From: Gliomastix tumulicola
Lineage: Eukaryota > Ascomycota > Sordariomycetes > Hypocreales > Bionectriaceae
Reading direction: 5' to 3'
Assembly: GCA_001599755.1 (NCBI GenBank)
Contig: BCHX01000002.1
Location: 558,001 to 622,000, forward strand
Length of the DNA stretch: 64,000 nt
Shown here: positions 9,551 through 18,571 of the stretch, one piece after another
How positions within the stretch are numbered: position 1 is the stretch's first letter
How the letters are laid out: each line of letters opens with the position of its first letter
The notes under the pieces: generated by a model
The model's input: the letters and a program-made list of their open reading frames with translations, nothing else
Databases searched by the model: none
What the model was told of the DNA's origin: nothing
Position numbers and translations under genes: made by a program

Positions 9551-11194
9551 ATGCGGCTCATCAACTGCAACTCGCTGACGCTAGAAACATTTGAACATTC
9601 AGAAGCACCCCCTTACGCTATTCTATCCCACACATGGGGCGACGACGAGGTCCTCTTCCAAGATTTTCTCCTGCCCGAGGTCAGGGAGGCGAAGCACGGG
9701 TGGCGCAAGATCAAATTGACATGCCGTCAGGCGGCCGCTGACGGCCTGAGCCACGCTTGGGTCGACTCGTGCTGCATCAACAAGGAGAGCAGCTCGGAGC
9801 TCTCGGAGAGCATCAATTCCATGTTCCGCTGGTACGCCCACTCGATGCACTGCTACGTCTTCCTGACCGACTATCATCTGCCGCTCAGCCCGTCGGCGCC
9901 CCGGGACATCACAACCAGCAAGTGGTTCACCCGGGGCTGGACACTGCAGGAGCTTATCGCTCCTCCACGACTATCTTTTTTCGACGCCGACTGGAAATTT
10001 GTCGGGACGAAACGGGACCTCGGAACGGATATAGCTGGGTGCACACGTATCAATCTCAACTTGCTCACCGCGACCACTATCGAAGAGATACGGATCGGCT
10101 TGGATGAGTGCACGGTTGCCATGCGGATGTCATGGGCAGCACGTCGCAAGACCAAACGGCCAGAGGACTTGGCGTACTGTCTCCTCGGCATCTTCGACCT
10201 CAGCATGCCTATGCTCTATGGGGAGGGTGAACGTGCTTTCACCCGACTGCAAGAGATGATCATACAAGAGACGAATGATATGTCCATCTTTGCCTGGCAA
10301 ACCTCATCCGACTTCGGCCCGGCGACACAATTCTCGGAGCGGGAGGATGGGGGTGCAGGTTACAGCGGTGTCCTCGCTGAACGACCCTCGGATTTCGACA
10401 TAGGCCATCACATCATCCCATCGCGCTTCCCTGCAATGATCCCAGAATATGCCGTCACCAACAAAGGTCTGAGGATCGACGTCAAGCTCAGACAGATTAC
10501 TCAGGGCGTCCTGTTCATGCCACTGAACTACCACTACCCTTCCTGGGATCCTGACAATGCCCGCGAGGTGGGCATCTGTCTACGCCGCCATGGGGACGGC
10601 ATATATGCTCGGGTCAACGCTGGCAGACTACTTATCGATCCTTCCGGTAGAAGTATCTCGCATCCCTCCCAAATGCAGATATATCTTGTCAAGCGCCTCA
10701 AGCCCAGCGCAATAAAAGCACTCAGGGCCGCTCACCGGCTCGAGTTCAAGGTCACGTGTGGATCGAAACTGGTCGGGGGCGAAGCAGAGCCGCGTAGCCA
10801 GTGGGACACATTGAACGAGATCTTTGTGATACCGTCCGGAACGTCAAGTTTTGTTGGGTATCAGCAGGTTTCGGTTAGACAGCCAGAGTGGTCGGCGGCG
10901 AAGGAACACTTCCTAGTCATATTGGGATATGAACCACCGAACGAACCATGGGCTTGTCTAGCCAATGATAGCAAGAACAGGCAACTATATGATGCCAAGA
11001 ATAGGCAGCTATATGATGCTGCCAAGTCTATGGACATGGTCACTAGTGCTGCTTTGGGGAGGAAGCATGAAGGCGACCTACGGAAGCTCAGAAGTACCAC
11101 TGCCACACCCCATGTTTGGACGGTGTCAATGAGTACCGTGGTCCTCGATAGTGATGGAAAGAGGATTACTAGGTTCAACGTATTTGTGACTTAG
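9551..11194 (+). CDS. HET-domain protein (HET-D/HET-E-type N-terminal domain)
   Basis: A single exon of 547 residues beginning MRLINCNSLTLETFE, the usual start of this subclass. Motifs in order are YAILSHTWGDDEVLF (about 22-36), AWVDSCCINKESSSELSESINSM (about 69-91; only part is diagnostic), WFTRGWTLQELIAP, and YCLLGIFDLSMPMLYGEG. That last segment marks HET proteins related to the N-termini of HET-D and HET-E. Unlike those, it has no NACHT or WD repeats and ends in an unassigned region of about 280 residues. A perfect-length 24-base tandem duplication (10973-10996 and 10997-11020) repeats KNRQLYDA near the C-terminus. It is divergently arranged with the 706-residue HET gene. A role in non-self recognition is inferred from family only. 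Confidence 0.85.
   Translation: MRLINCNSLTLETFEHSEAPPYAILSHTWGDDEVLFQDFLLPEVREAKHGWRKIKLTCRQAAADGLSHAWVDSCCINKESSSELSESINSMFRWYAHSMHCYVFLTDYHLPLSPSAPRDITTSKWFTRGWTLQELIAPPRLSFFDADWKFVGTKRDLGTDIAGCTRINLNLLTATTIEEIRIGLDECTVAMRMSWAARRKTKRPEDLAYCLLGIFDLSMPMLYGEGERAFTRLQEMIIQETNDMSIFAWQTSSDFGPATQFSEREDGGAGYSGVLAERPSDFDIGHHIIPSRFPAMIPEYAVTNKGLRIDVKLRQITQGVLFMPLNYHYPSWDPDNAREVGICLRRHGDGIYARVNAGRLLIDPSGRSISHPSQMQIYLVKRLKPSAIKALRAAHRLEFKVTCGSKLVGGEAEPRSQWDTLNEIFVIPSGTSSFVGYQQVSVRQPEWSAAKEHFLVILGYEPPNEPWACLANDSKNRQLYDAKNRQLYDAAKSMDMVTSAALGRKHEGDLRKLRSTTATPHVWTVSMSTVVLDSDGKRITRFNVFVT
10973..11020 (+). repeat. Tandem 24-base duplication inside HET gene
   Basis: Two adjacent in-frame 24-base units, each encoding KNRQLYDA, differ at three positions. 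This is a recent small duplication in the variable C-terminal part of the HET protein. Confidence 0.85.
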
Positions 11195-11733
11195 TTCCCA
11201 ACTCCATACCTTGAACCTACTACGATCTTCAGACTTCTAAGATTAGGTACTAACTTATTTAAGTGAGGGTAACTTAAGCCCACATGTAGTTGAAGAAAAA
11301 CTTCAGCCACATAAGGAAAGTCACATGCAAACTGACGAACGCCTAGCCATCATGCAAGCAAGTAACCCTAGTGCCAATTGCAAAAAGGTGATAAAGGACT
11401 GCAGTTTAGGCAAATGGCGGGTGTAAGAGATGTCGACTACGGATCCAGCTAGCTTTCTTTGACACGACTCTCGCCGTGCGGAATGTCAGGTTACATTGAG
11501 TGCTCAGGTGAGATGAGGAGTCGTTCCTGAGCCTCGGTTCAGCCACCAGACATATTAACGCGAACGGAGATTGCGGAACTTCGGCACAAGGTGAGCTAAA
11601 GATAGTGTCACCCTACAGGGATTACTGCTCCGTTCATGGACACTCATCACAGTCAGCTTGCTCCTGGACTTCTTGACGGGTCGCTCATACAGACACGTTA
11701 CTCATTCTTTCATTTTAATAAGATTCTTCAAGG
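11195..11733. other. Intergenic, HET gene to acyl-CoA dehydrogenase
   Basis: No coding frame or RNA gene is evident. The first 100 bases are AT-rich and are probably the 3' untranslated region of the HET gene; the remainder is the promoter of the dehydrogenase. Confidence 0.5.
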
Positions 11734-13254
11734 ATGTCGCCAGGAGACAGTCTGGACAGCCCGTACGGCAATCTGGCGCCATTCGCCGAGCCGGTATGGT
11801 ACAACTCACTGGCATCCCCATACTATGGCGAGAGTCACAGGCGTCTCCGCGACTACGCCCGGAAGTACCTAAACGAACACATTGTCCCCCATCTTGAGGA
11901 ATGGGAGGAACAAGGCCACGTCCCAGACGAGGTCCGCCGCCAGTATGCAAAGTCTGGACTCGGATGCCAGAGCGTGCCTCCCGAGTATTCAGGGCCTCTG
12001 CCCATACATGAGGTAGTGCCGCCACAGGGTAGGTCATCATGATCGCACAGCGCTTGCTCTTAGGTACTGACATGGGATTGTAGAATGGGACATCTTCCAC
12101 TCGATTGTGCTTACCCATGAGGGGACGCGGATTGGCTACACGGGCGTCTTGATCGGCCTTCTCGGCGGGACATCAATCGGATTGCCGCCGGTCATCAAGT
12201 ACGGCACAGAAGAACAGAAGAGGCGATGGCTGCCAGGCATCTCAACTGGCGAGACTAGCTTCTGCCTCGGTGCTACAGAGCCCTCTGGTACGTGGAAATC
12301 TCTACAGACAATCTGGGACGTTTTGTGCTGACGGAACAAGGCGGCTCCGACTTGGCCAGTCTCAAAACCACAGCTCGCAAGACAGCAGATGGCCGCTCGT
12401 ACATCGTCAATGGTCACAAGGTATGGAAGCATCATACTCTGCTACAGCTAATGTCATGATTGACCCAAATTCCGACGCTTGATAGAAATGGATCACCGGC
12501 GCTATCCGTGCCACGCATATGACCGCGGCGGTACGGACTGGAGGTGAAGGCATCACTGGAGTGTCCATGCTGGTCATTCCACTGGACTTGCCGGGTGTCA
12601 CGAGGAGGAAGATGAAGAACAGTGGCTGGAACGCCGGCGACACGACCTGGGTGACCTTTGAGGACGTCGAGGTGCCCGCGGACCATCTCCTAGGAAAGGA
12701 GAACGCGGGCTTCCAGATCCTCATGACAAGTATGCCCACCTTCCTCCCGGACCTTTTCCCCCAAGCTCACACGTGTAGACTTCAATGCGGAGCGCTTCAG
12801 CCTGGCTGTGCAGATGAATACACAGGCGCGTGTCTGCCTCGAGGATGCGTGGCAGTACGCCATGGACCGCAAGACCTTCGGCAAACCCCTCTTCTCCCAC
12901 CAGATTATCCGGCACAAGCTCGCGACTATGGCTCGGTATATCGAATCGCACTGGGCGTGGATCGAGCAGATCGCCCACCATGCCAAGGTCACGGGAGACC
13001 TGGGCAACGCGCTGGCTTCGAGGATCGCGTTGGCCAAGATTCACGGGGGCCGACTGTTGGAGCTGGCGTGTCGGGAGGCGCAGCAGATATTCGGTGGTCT
13101 TGGGTTTCAACGGGGAGGTATCGGCGGTCGAGTCGAGCAGATCAGTCGGGATCTGAGGGTCAACATTGTCGGGGGAGGAAGCGAGGAGATCATCACGGAC
13201 TTGGCCGTCAGACTGGAAATGGGCCAAGCGGCCAAGAAGGGCGCAAAGCTGTAG
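11734..13254 (+). CDS. Acyl-CoA dehydrogenase family flavoprotein
   Basis: Five exons, 11734-12028, 12084-12287, 12341-12420, 12486-12729 and 12779-13254, all phases agreeing, give 432 residues. The N-terminal helical domain is followed by the FAD-binding beta domain with LGATEPSGGSD (compare the family's TEPxAGSD) and NGHKKWITG. The C-terminal helical domain has FNAERFSLAVQM, RKTFGKPLFSHQ and QQIFGGLGF (about 376-384). GGSEEIITD near residue 410 occupies the position of the usual catalytic Glu region. Members oxidise acyl-CoA thioesters at the alpha-beta bond and pass electrons to ETF, but some fungal ones act on other substrates. No mitochondrial presequence or SKL-type C-terminus is obvious (it ends KKGAKL), so location and substrate are open. 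Confidence 0.9.
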
Positions 13255-13955
13255 GAAAGCGAAACAAGGACGGCTCGTCGGTCGGTAGCAGAACGGGAGG
13301 ACGTTGGTGATTGTTCGAGAAGTTCGTGCTCTAGGTCTTCGCGTATGATCGGTAGAAGCGTCGGTAGCTATTCGCAGAGTCTCGGCTATACTCGCTGTGC
13401 TGGATCCTTCGACATATGTCTTCGCACCGAAGACTGTACTGTACAGGGTGGCGGGCGCGCATGTCGTCGCTCTCCGGTGCCGTCTAGCTAGAGAGTCGCG
13501 GGGAGGGTTTCCATCAATAGTTGATTAGTCGGGGCTGTATGCTTCGAGGAGAGAGAGTAATGGCCATTGAGTAGCGCTGTGGACGACGACTAGAAGTCCG
13601 GGTCAGGAAAAGAGATTGTCAAGGTCACTGAGCTTCGTTGCTCTAATTGGGGGACTTTTTGGAGGCATTGGTGGGATAGGCTCTGCGTTGGGAGAAGCTC
13701 AACTGCTGGAGAGTTTGGTTTGGTGGCTGGGCGGATGGCAGGAGAGACCCACACTTCCTTACCCCACCATCGTTTTGGCCTAAGAAAGCAGGCGGTGAGG
13801 CGATGACTAAGAATTCTGCCCCTCGGTGAAGCCAAAAAAATTACAAGCCCACAAGCAAATCCTGACTCTCGTCACGAACTTTTCCCACAACCAACACCAA
13901 TACCACCAAATTACACGACCGTGAACCTTCGGGCGAGTCAATTCACATCATTACA
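13255..13955. other. Intergenic, acyl-CoA dehydrogenase to SNU13
   Basis: About 700 bases without a supportable gene. The right end holds A/C-rich sequence just before the SNU13 ATG, typical of a constitutive fungal promoter and leader. Confidence 0.5.
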
Positions 13956-14567
13956 ATGGCTGAGGATAGTGCTGGTAAGCTGCGCACCTCCCCAGGCTCC
14001 CCGACCGCACGACGCTGACGTTCGCAGCCTGGCCTCTGGCCGACGAAACCCTCTCCCAGGAGATCCTCGATATCCTCCAGCAGGCCACTCAGGTCAAGCA
14101 GTCCAAGAAGGGCGCTAACGAAGGTTTGTCTTACGTCGCCTGATGGCAATTCACAGTCGCATGCTCAATTGACTGACTCTTGGAATAGTGACCAAGGCCC
14201 TGAACCGTGGTGTCTGCGAGATCGCTGTGCTCGGTATGCCAACCTCTTCAGTCCCCTCCGCCTCCTAGCATGCGCTAATCTGATAATTTTGCAGCCGCCG
14301 ACGCTTCTCCCCTGGCCATCATCCTGCACTTGCCTCTGCTCGCTGAGTGAGTACACACCCTGGATCGCACTAGATGTCTCTCCTTCTAACAGAATTCGCA
14401 GGGACAAGAACGTGCCGTACATCTACGTCCCCTCGAAGATGGCCCTCGGACGCGCCTGCGGTGTGAGCCGCCCCGTCATCGCCGCCTCGATCAACTCGAA
14501 CGAAGGCAGCGACCTGTCGCGCCCTATCGCCGCTCTCAAGGACAAGATCGAGCGTCTTGCGATCTAA
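13956..14567 (+). CDS. SNU13: Snu13 / 15.5K, L7Ae-family RNA-binding protein
   Basis: Five small exons, 13956-13974, 14028-14123, 14189-14233, 14295-14346 and 14402-14567, join in phase to a 125-residue protein, the normal length for Snu13. It carries the L7Ae/Nhp2 core: KKGANEVTKALNRGVCEIAVLAADASPL, then LLAEDKNVPYIYVPSKMALGRACGVSRPVIA and a C-terminal helix ending KDKIERLAI. Snu13 binds the kink-turn of U4 snRNA in the U4/U6.U5 tri-snRNP and of box C/D snoRNAs, so it serves both pre-mRNA splicing and rRNA methylation in the nucleus. The first exon encodes only six and one third codons. Conservation makes this one of the safest calls in the window. Confidence 0.96.
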
Positions 14568-14953
14568 GATGGTGGGGGTACGAGCAGGGCCTTCCGCGGC
14601 TTCTTCTCTTGGATAAGCGGTCGCTGCCATGGCTGCGATGAGAATCGTCCATGCGCGCGCAACAGGAGAGAGGGTACCATTAGTTTGGCTCGACCCCGAC
14701 CGACAGAGAAGAAATCTGAGTAGGATCTTGGGCAGATATGTAGCAATTAAAAACGCTATCTGAAATCACACCATTGGGTCTTTGTATGTCCCTTTCGTCC
14801 ACGGCATAGCTATTTGGCGTGCGGGAGTCTGGAATCGTGACCAGCCTGGGTATCTGGTAGGTATCCTGGCAATTTGTTCGTGGCCAATATCCTACAAATT
14901 CCCTTGGGGCCGGAGAACGAATGGAGTTCTACCCTGCTATCGCTCTGGTGCGC
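14568..14953. other. 3' region between convergent SNU13 and kinase-fold gene
   Basis: About 390 bases between convergently transcribed genes, holding presumably the two 3' untranslated regions. I see no other feature. Confidence 0.5.
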
Positions 14954-15666
14954 CTACCGACACTCGAGGAACCGGCTGTATGCGTCCTCAACATATGCCC
15001 TATCCGCCTCGAACACCCTCTCCCTGTCCTCTGGCGCAACGTCGCACACCTGCCGCATATCTACCAAGACGACGCCGCGATCCACGAGGATAATGTGACC
15101 TAGATGTATCGCGTTGTAGGCCAGACCGAGATCATTGAACTCCTGAAGCGCAACACTAACGCGCTGCCTGAGCTCGCAGACGGACAGCAACGGTGCCGTC
15201 TGCTCCCAGGGCATGACGCCCACGATCTCGGACAGGATCAGGGCTGGCATCCCCTTAAGCTTGGTCTCGCCGTAGAGTATCGGTATCACGCCGCCTTGTA
15301 GGTGCTGAAGCCGGTCGTAGTTGACCTTCTCCTGCTCGAAGAAGGCCTCCCAGTCGAGCTGGCACTGCTTCAACACCACCCGTTCGGGGAGGAAAAGGCC
15401 GGGTACAACGGACGACGCGACCCAATTTCTCAGGCGCTTGGGGAGCTGCGTGATAAGCGCCTTAAGCACGCGGTCAAGGAAACTCCGGACAATCAGCACG
15501 GGGAGCACGTGAAGATGCCGACTGTCCACTGCAGTGCCGACCCCATGCACCGTACTCCATCCTAGCCGGAACTAGACGAATGGTCAGCAAGTGTTGGGAA
15601 TAACGAGATTCTGCGCCTGACCTTGATCCGATGCGGATTGTCGTATGGATGAGGAGGGCCTGCCAT
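14954..15666 (-). CDS. Small protein-kinase-like protein with degenerate catalytic loop
   Basis: I join exon 1 (15666-15622, MAGPPHPYDNPHRIK) to exon 2 (15571-14954) across a 50-base intron with both phases zero, giving 220 residues. It shows a candidate ATP-binding Lys (RVVLKQ), an acidic helix (WEAFFEQE), a hinge-like PALILSEIVG and a C-lobe fragment with LVDRGVVLVDM, where VDM would stand for the DFG Asp. The usual HxD...N catalytic loop appears as YNAIHLGHII, so the catalytic Asp and Asn seem absent. Small single-domain kinase-fold proteins of this kind are common in fungal accessory genomes. It may be a pseudokinase or a decaying copy. The gene is convergent with SNU13. Confidence 0.6.
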
Positions 15667-16079
15667 CGCGTCTCACCGGCTATGTCTTGGTCGGAGCCGC
15701 GCAATGACGAGTTGAAGAGGGACAGATTTAGGCTAAGAACAGATCCCCGGATGGATCCTCGCCAGCGGCACAGCGCCATGCCGGATCTGGGAGGCAGATC
15801 ATCCTCCGCTTCAGCACCAGTCATCATGACTGCCTCATTATTTAAGTATGTCTATTTTACATACTCTCGGAATGACTGATGTCTGATGGCATAAATCAGG
15901 ATCGGTCATTCATCAAACGTCGTTGTCGTGGAACATTGCAGATCAAGCATACTGCTACCAGCTTACTCCTTCCTACCTTTACTCATCCAGGACGCCCGCC
16001 TCCTTCGCTCCAAGATGACGATGGGATCGGTCTTACTTAATTATTCTCAGCCGTGTATTTGTCGTCTATATCAAGAGAT
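15667..16079. other. Intergenic, upstream of the kinase-fold gene
   Basis: About 410 bases. It should contain the promoter of the minus-strand kinase-fold gene. I find no convincing gene. Confidence 0.4.
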
Positions 16080-16735
16080 CTACACTTGCCAACGAGAAAG
16101 GTTGAATGTCAACCGAGCGGATGACCTGATGAGGTCTCTTCTCATATTAGCCTGCGTCTCCTGCTCCCCCAAAAGGTCCCCCATATGGCTAAATGCACCG
16201 CTCGAGTGGCTTGGGATTTTAGAAAGCGATATGCCTGAATGATTCCAGTTCTCCCTTCTTGTCAGCACACTCTCAGGGAGGCCGATGACGTAGTCCAGAG
16301 GGTCACAGTCGACAACGGCTATGCCTTTCGCGATGACCTCCAGTCATGAGTTGGGGATGGGGAACTGGAAAAAGCAGCATGCATCAACCTTCATATGAAC
16401 TGACACCCTTCTGAAGATAGGCAGATATGAGGCGTCCGAGTTATCCTCCGAATCGTTGTCCACGACAGCATACCATCTCCATTTCTGCCAGAAATGCCGG
16501 ATCACGAGCTTCAAATAATCTTCGAATGAAGCAAAATCGAATGCCAATCATAGATATTTCGCCGATGAAGCTCCTCGCCAAGATCATCTAGATTGCGCAT
16601 CGTGATTGCTGCGATCGACGAGAATAAACTCGACGATAGACTCGACATATTCCCATGCAGACAGTCGGTACATGCGGCTCGTATCTGTCGACAAGCAGCG
16701 GAATGATGTCGCTTGCATCTCTTGTCTCCCGCCAA
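16080..16735 (-). pseudogene. Decayed minus-strand gene of unknown family
   Basis: From 16547 down to 16080 the minus strand reads as one protein-like frame broken by a single TGA at 16346-16344. Upstream it includes DYLKLVIRHFWQKWRWYAVVDND; downstream it includes GIAVVDCDPLDYVIGLPESV and ends after SARLTFNLSRWQV. Upstream, from 16735 to about 16511, a second frame (RNLDDLGEELHRRNIYDWHS) reads as if it continues into the first after a one-base shift. Amino-acid composition looks coding (many Trp, Tyr and acidic residues), unlike the flanks. I do not recognise the family. An undetected intron could explain the break instead of decay. Confidence 0.35.
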
Positions 16736-17245
16736 GCGAATCAGGAACAGCCAGATACGGGACGACTATGACTGACTGATCAATCAGCACTCCCGTTTGC
16801 CGTTTGGGGGGCAAACAATGGGGTCACCCGTCCCCTTTGAGCCTCTGGCTCGCGGACCGACGGACCCTGGACCAGACGAGAAAAGAAAGGATCCTTTGTG
16901 CGAGAACAGGCCAAGCACTTTTTAATACCGGATGATGGTCAGGGCGCCGCAGCGGTTGAATGTGGGCGGGATGAGCTCTATCTGACACACCCAATCGCCT
17001 GCAGTGTCGATCACTGACGTTTCTGTCCACGCTGACGGGTCGCGATGCCGGGATTGGGGGGGCCCCTCGGACACACACCGTCCGAGATTGCCGTCTCCCC
17101 CGTTCTCGAAACATCGTGGGAACGGGATGTCGAATTGGTCTTGCAGATATCGTATAAAAGGGGTCTCGGGCCCCCGATGATGTCAGGTTTGGGCCGTAGC
17201 AGAAGACTCCAACATCGCCGACTCATAGTAAACAAGTCTGCAAAG
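16736..17245. other. Promoter region of the AA9 gene
   Basis: No coding frame that I trust. It contains a consensus TATA box at 17153-17160 and should hold the regulatory sites for the LPMO gene. Confidence 0.45.
17153..17160 (+). promoter_or_regulatory. TATA box (tataaaag) of AA9 LPMO gene
   Basis: Consensus TATA element about 86 bases upstream of the ATG at 17246, consistent with a strongly inducible secreted-enzyme gene. Confidence 0.6.
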
Positions 17246-18046
17246 ATGGCCTTCAAGTCTCTCCTCGGTCTCGGCTCCATGGCCGCCCTGGCCTCGGGCC
17301 ACGCCATCTTCCAGGAGCTCAGCGTCGACGGATTGAACCAGGGTGTCCTCAAGGGCATCCGCGCCCCCGACAGCAACAGCCCGATCCAGGACGTCAACTC
17401 GCCCGGCTTCGCCTGCAACATCGGCATCAACCACAAGGACGACGCCATCATCCCCATCCCGGCTGGCGCTGAGGTCGGCAGCTTCTGGGGCCATGTCATT
17501 GGCGGCGAGCAGTTCCCTAACGACCCGGACAACCCGATTGCCGTCAGTCACAAGGGTAAGTCTGGTGCTTGGGCTGGTATATGATGCAGACGCTGACTGG
17601 ACTTGTCCCTTGTAGGTCCCATCATGGCATATCTTGCCAAGGTCGACGATGCTGCCTCTGCCGCGCCTGAGGGCCTCGAGTGGTTCAAGATCGCCGAGTC
17701 CGGCCTGAGCAACGGCGTCTGGGCCGTCGACGACATGATCAACAACGGCGGCTGGTCCTACTTCACCGTGCCGTCCTGCGTCGCCCCCGGCCAGTACCTC
17801 CTCCGCGTCGAGCTCATCGCTCTGCACTCTGCCAGCCTGCAGGGCGAGGCGCAGTTCTATATGGAGTGCGCCCAGGTCGAGATCACGGGCTCGGGGACCA
17901 GCACGGGCAGCGACTTCGTGTCCTTCCCTGGTGCTTACTCGGCGCAGGATCCTGGCATCCTCGTCTCAATCTACTCTGAGGGCGGCATCCCCGACAACAA
18001 CGGACAGCCATACCAGATTCCCGGACCTTCGGTGCTATCTTGCTAG
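17246..18046 (+). CDS. AA9 lytic polysaccharide monooxygenase (secreted)
   Basis: Two exons, 17246-17555 and 17616-18046, give 246 residues. A signal peptide of 18 residues ends right before His19, so the mature protein starts HAIFQEL; the N-terminal His is the first half of the copper histidine brace. The second brace His is probably His83 (FWGHVIGG). HKGPIMAYLAKVDDA is a strong AA9 marker. In the C-terminal part, LIALHSA (His174), Gln183 and Tyr185 (EAQFYMECAQVEITG) match the conserved outer-sphere His/Gln and axial Tyr. These enzymes cleave cellulose or other beta-glucans oxidatively outside the cell. There is no carbohydrate-binding module or linker; the protein ends at GPSVLSC. The next gene is a sugar-type transporter on the same strand. 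Confidence 0.93.
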
Positions 18047-18571
18047 GTGGGAGGCAAGGGTCGGACGTTGCTGGCCATGGATGATGCTGTCAAGTATTGA
18101 CCCCGGTGGGTGTCTGATAACGGGTAACGGTGTGGTATCTCTTCAAATGTATATAGTATCAACTGATGAACATAGAAAGAACGCCTGTCTATACAAGCGC
18201 TGACTCGTTCCATGATCAAATCAATGTGAAATTGTCCTTTGTCAAGGGGAAGTATGGCCTGAGTCTGGATAAAAGGAACGGAGAAGTCTCCGATAGTGCA
18301 TCCTGGCGTCCTCCCCCGCACGCTTCGACCAGGATCCTGGCTCGGTGTCGGGGTAGGTCTTAACCGAGTGTTCTCCGCATGCTTCTCCAGGTTATCCCAC
18401 CATTGGGGTGACATCGGTCCCTAGACCGTACGTTATTTCGGCAATTCAAAATGCTTCAGCTGACCGATCCCGGGGATCTTCCCTCTTCTCTCCTTCTTCA
18501 TCCCCTCTTGCATCGTCACCTCTCTGAGTCTCGTAGCTAACATACAGTGATACATCAAGATCAGGTACGCC
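18047..18571. other. Intergenic, AA9 LPMO to MFS transporter
   Basis: About 525 bases between tandem genes. It holds the LPMO 3' region and the transporter promoter. No gene or repeat is seen. Confidence 0.5.
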
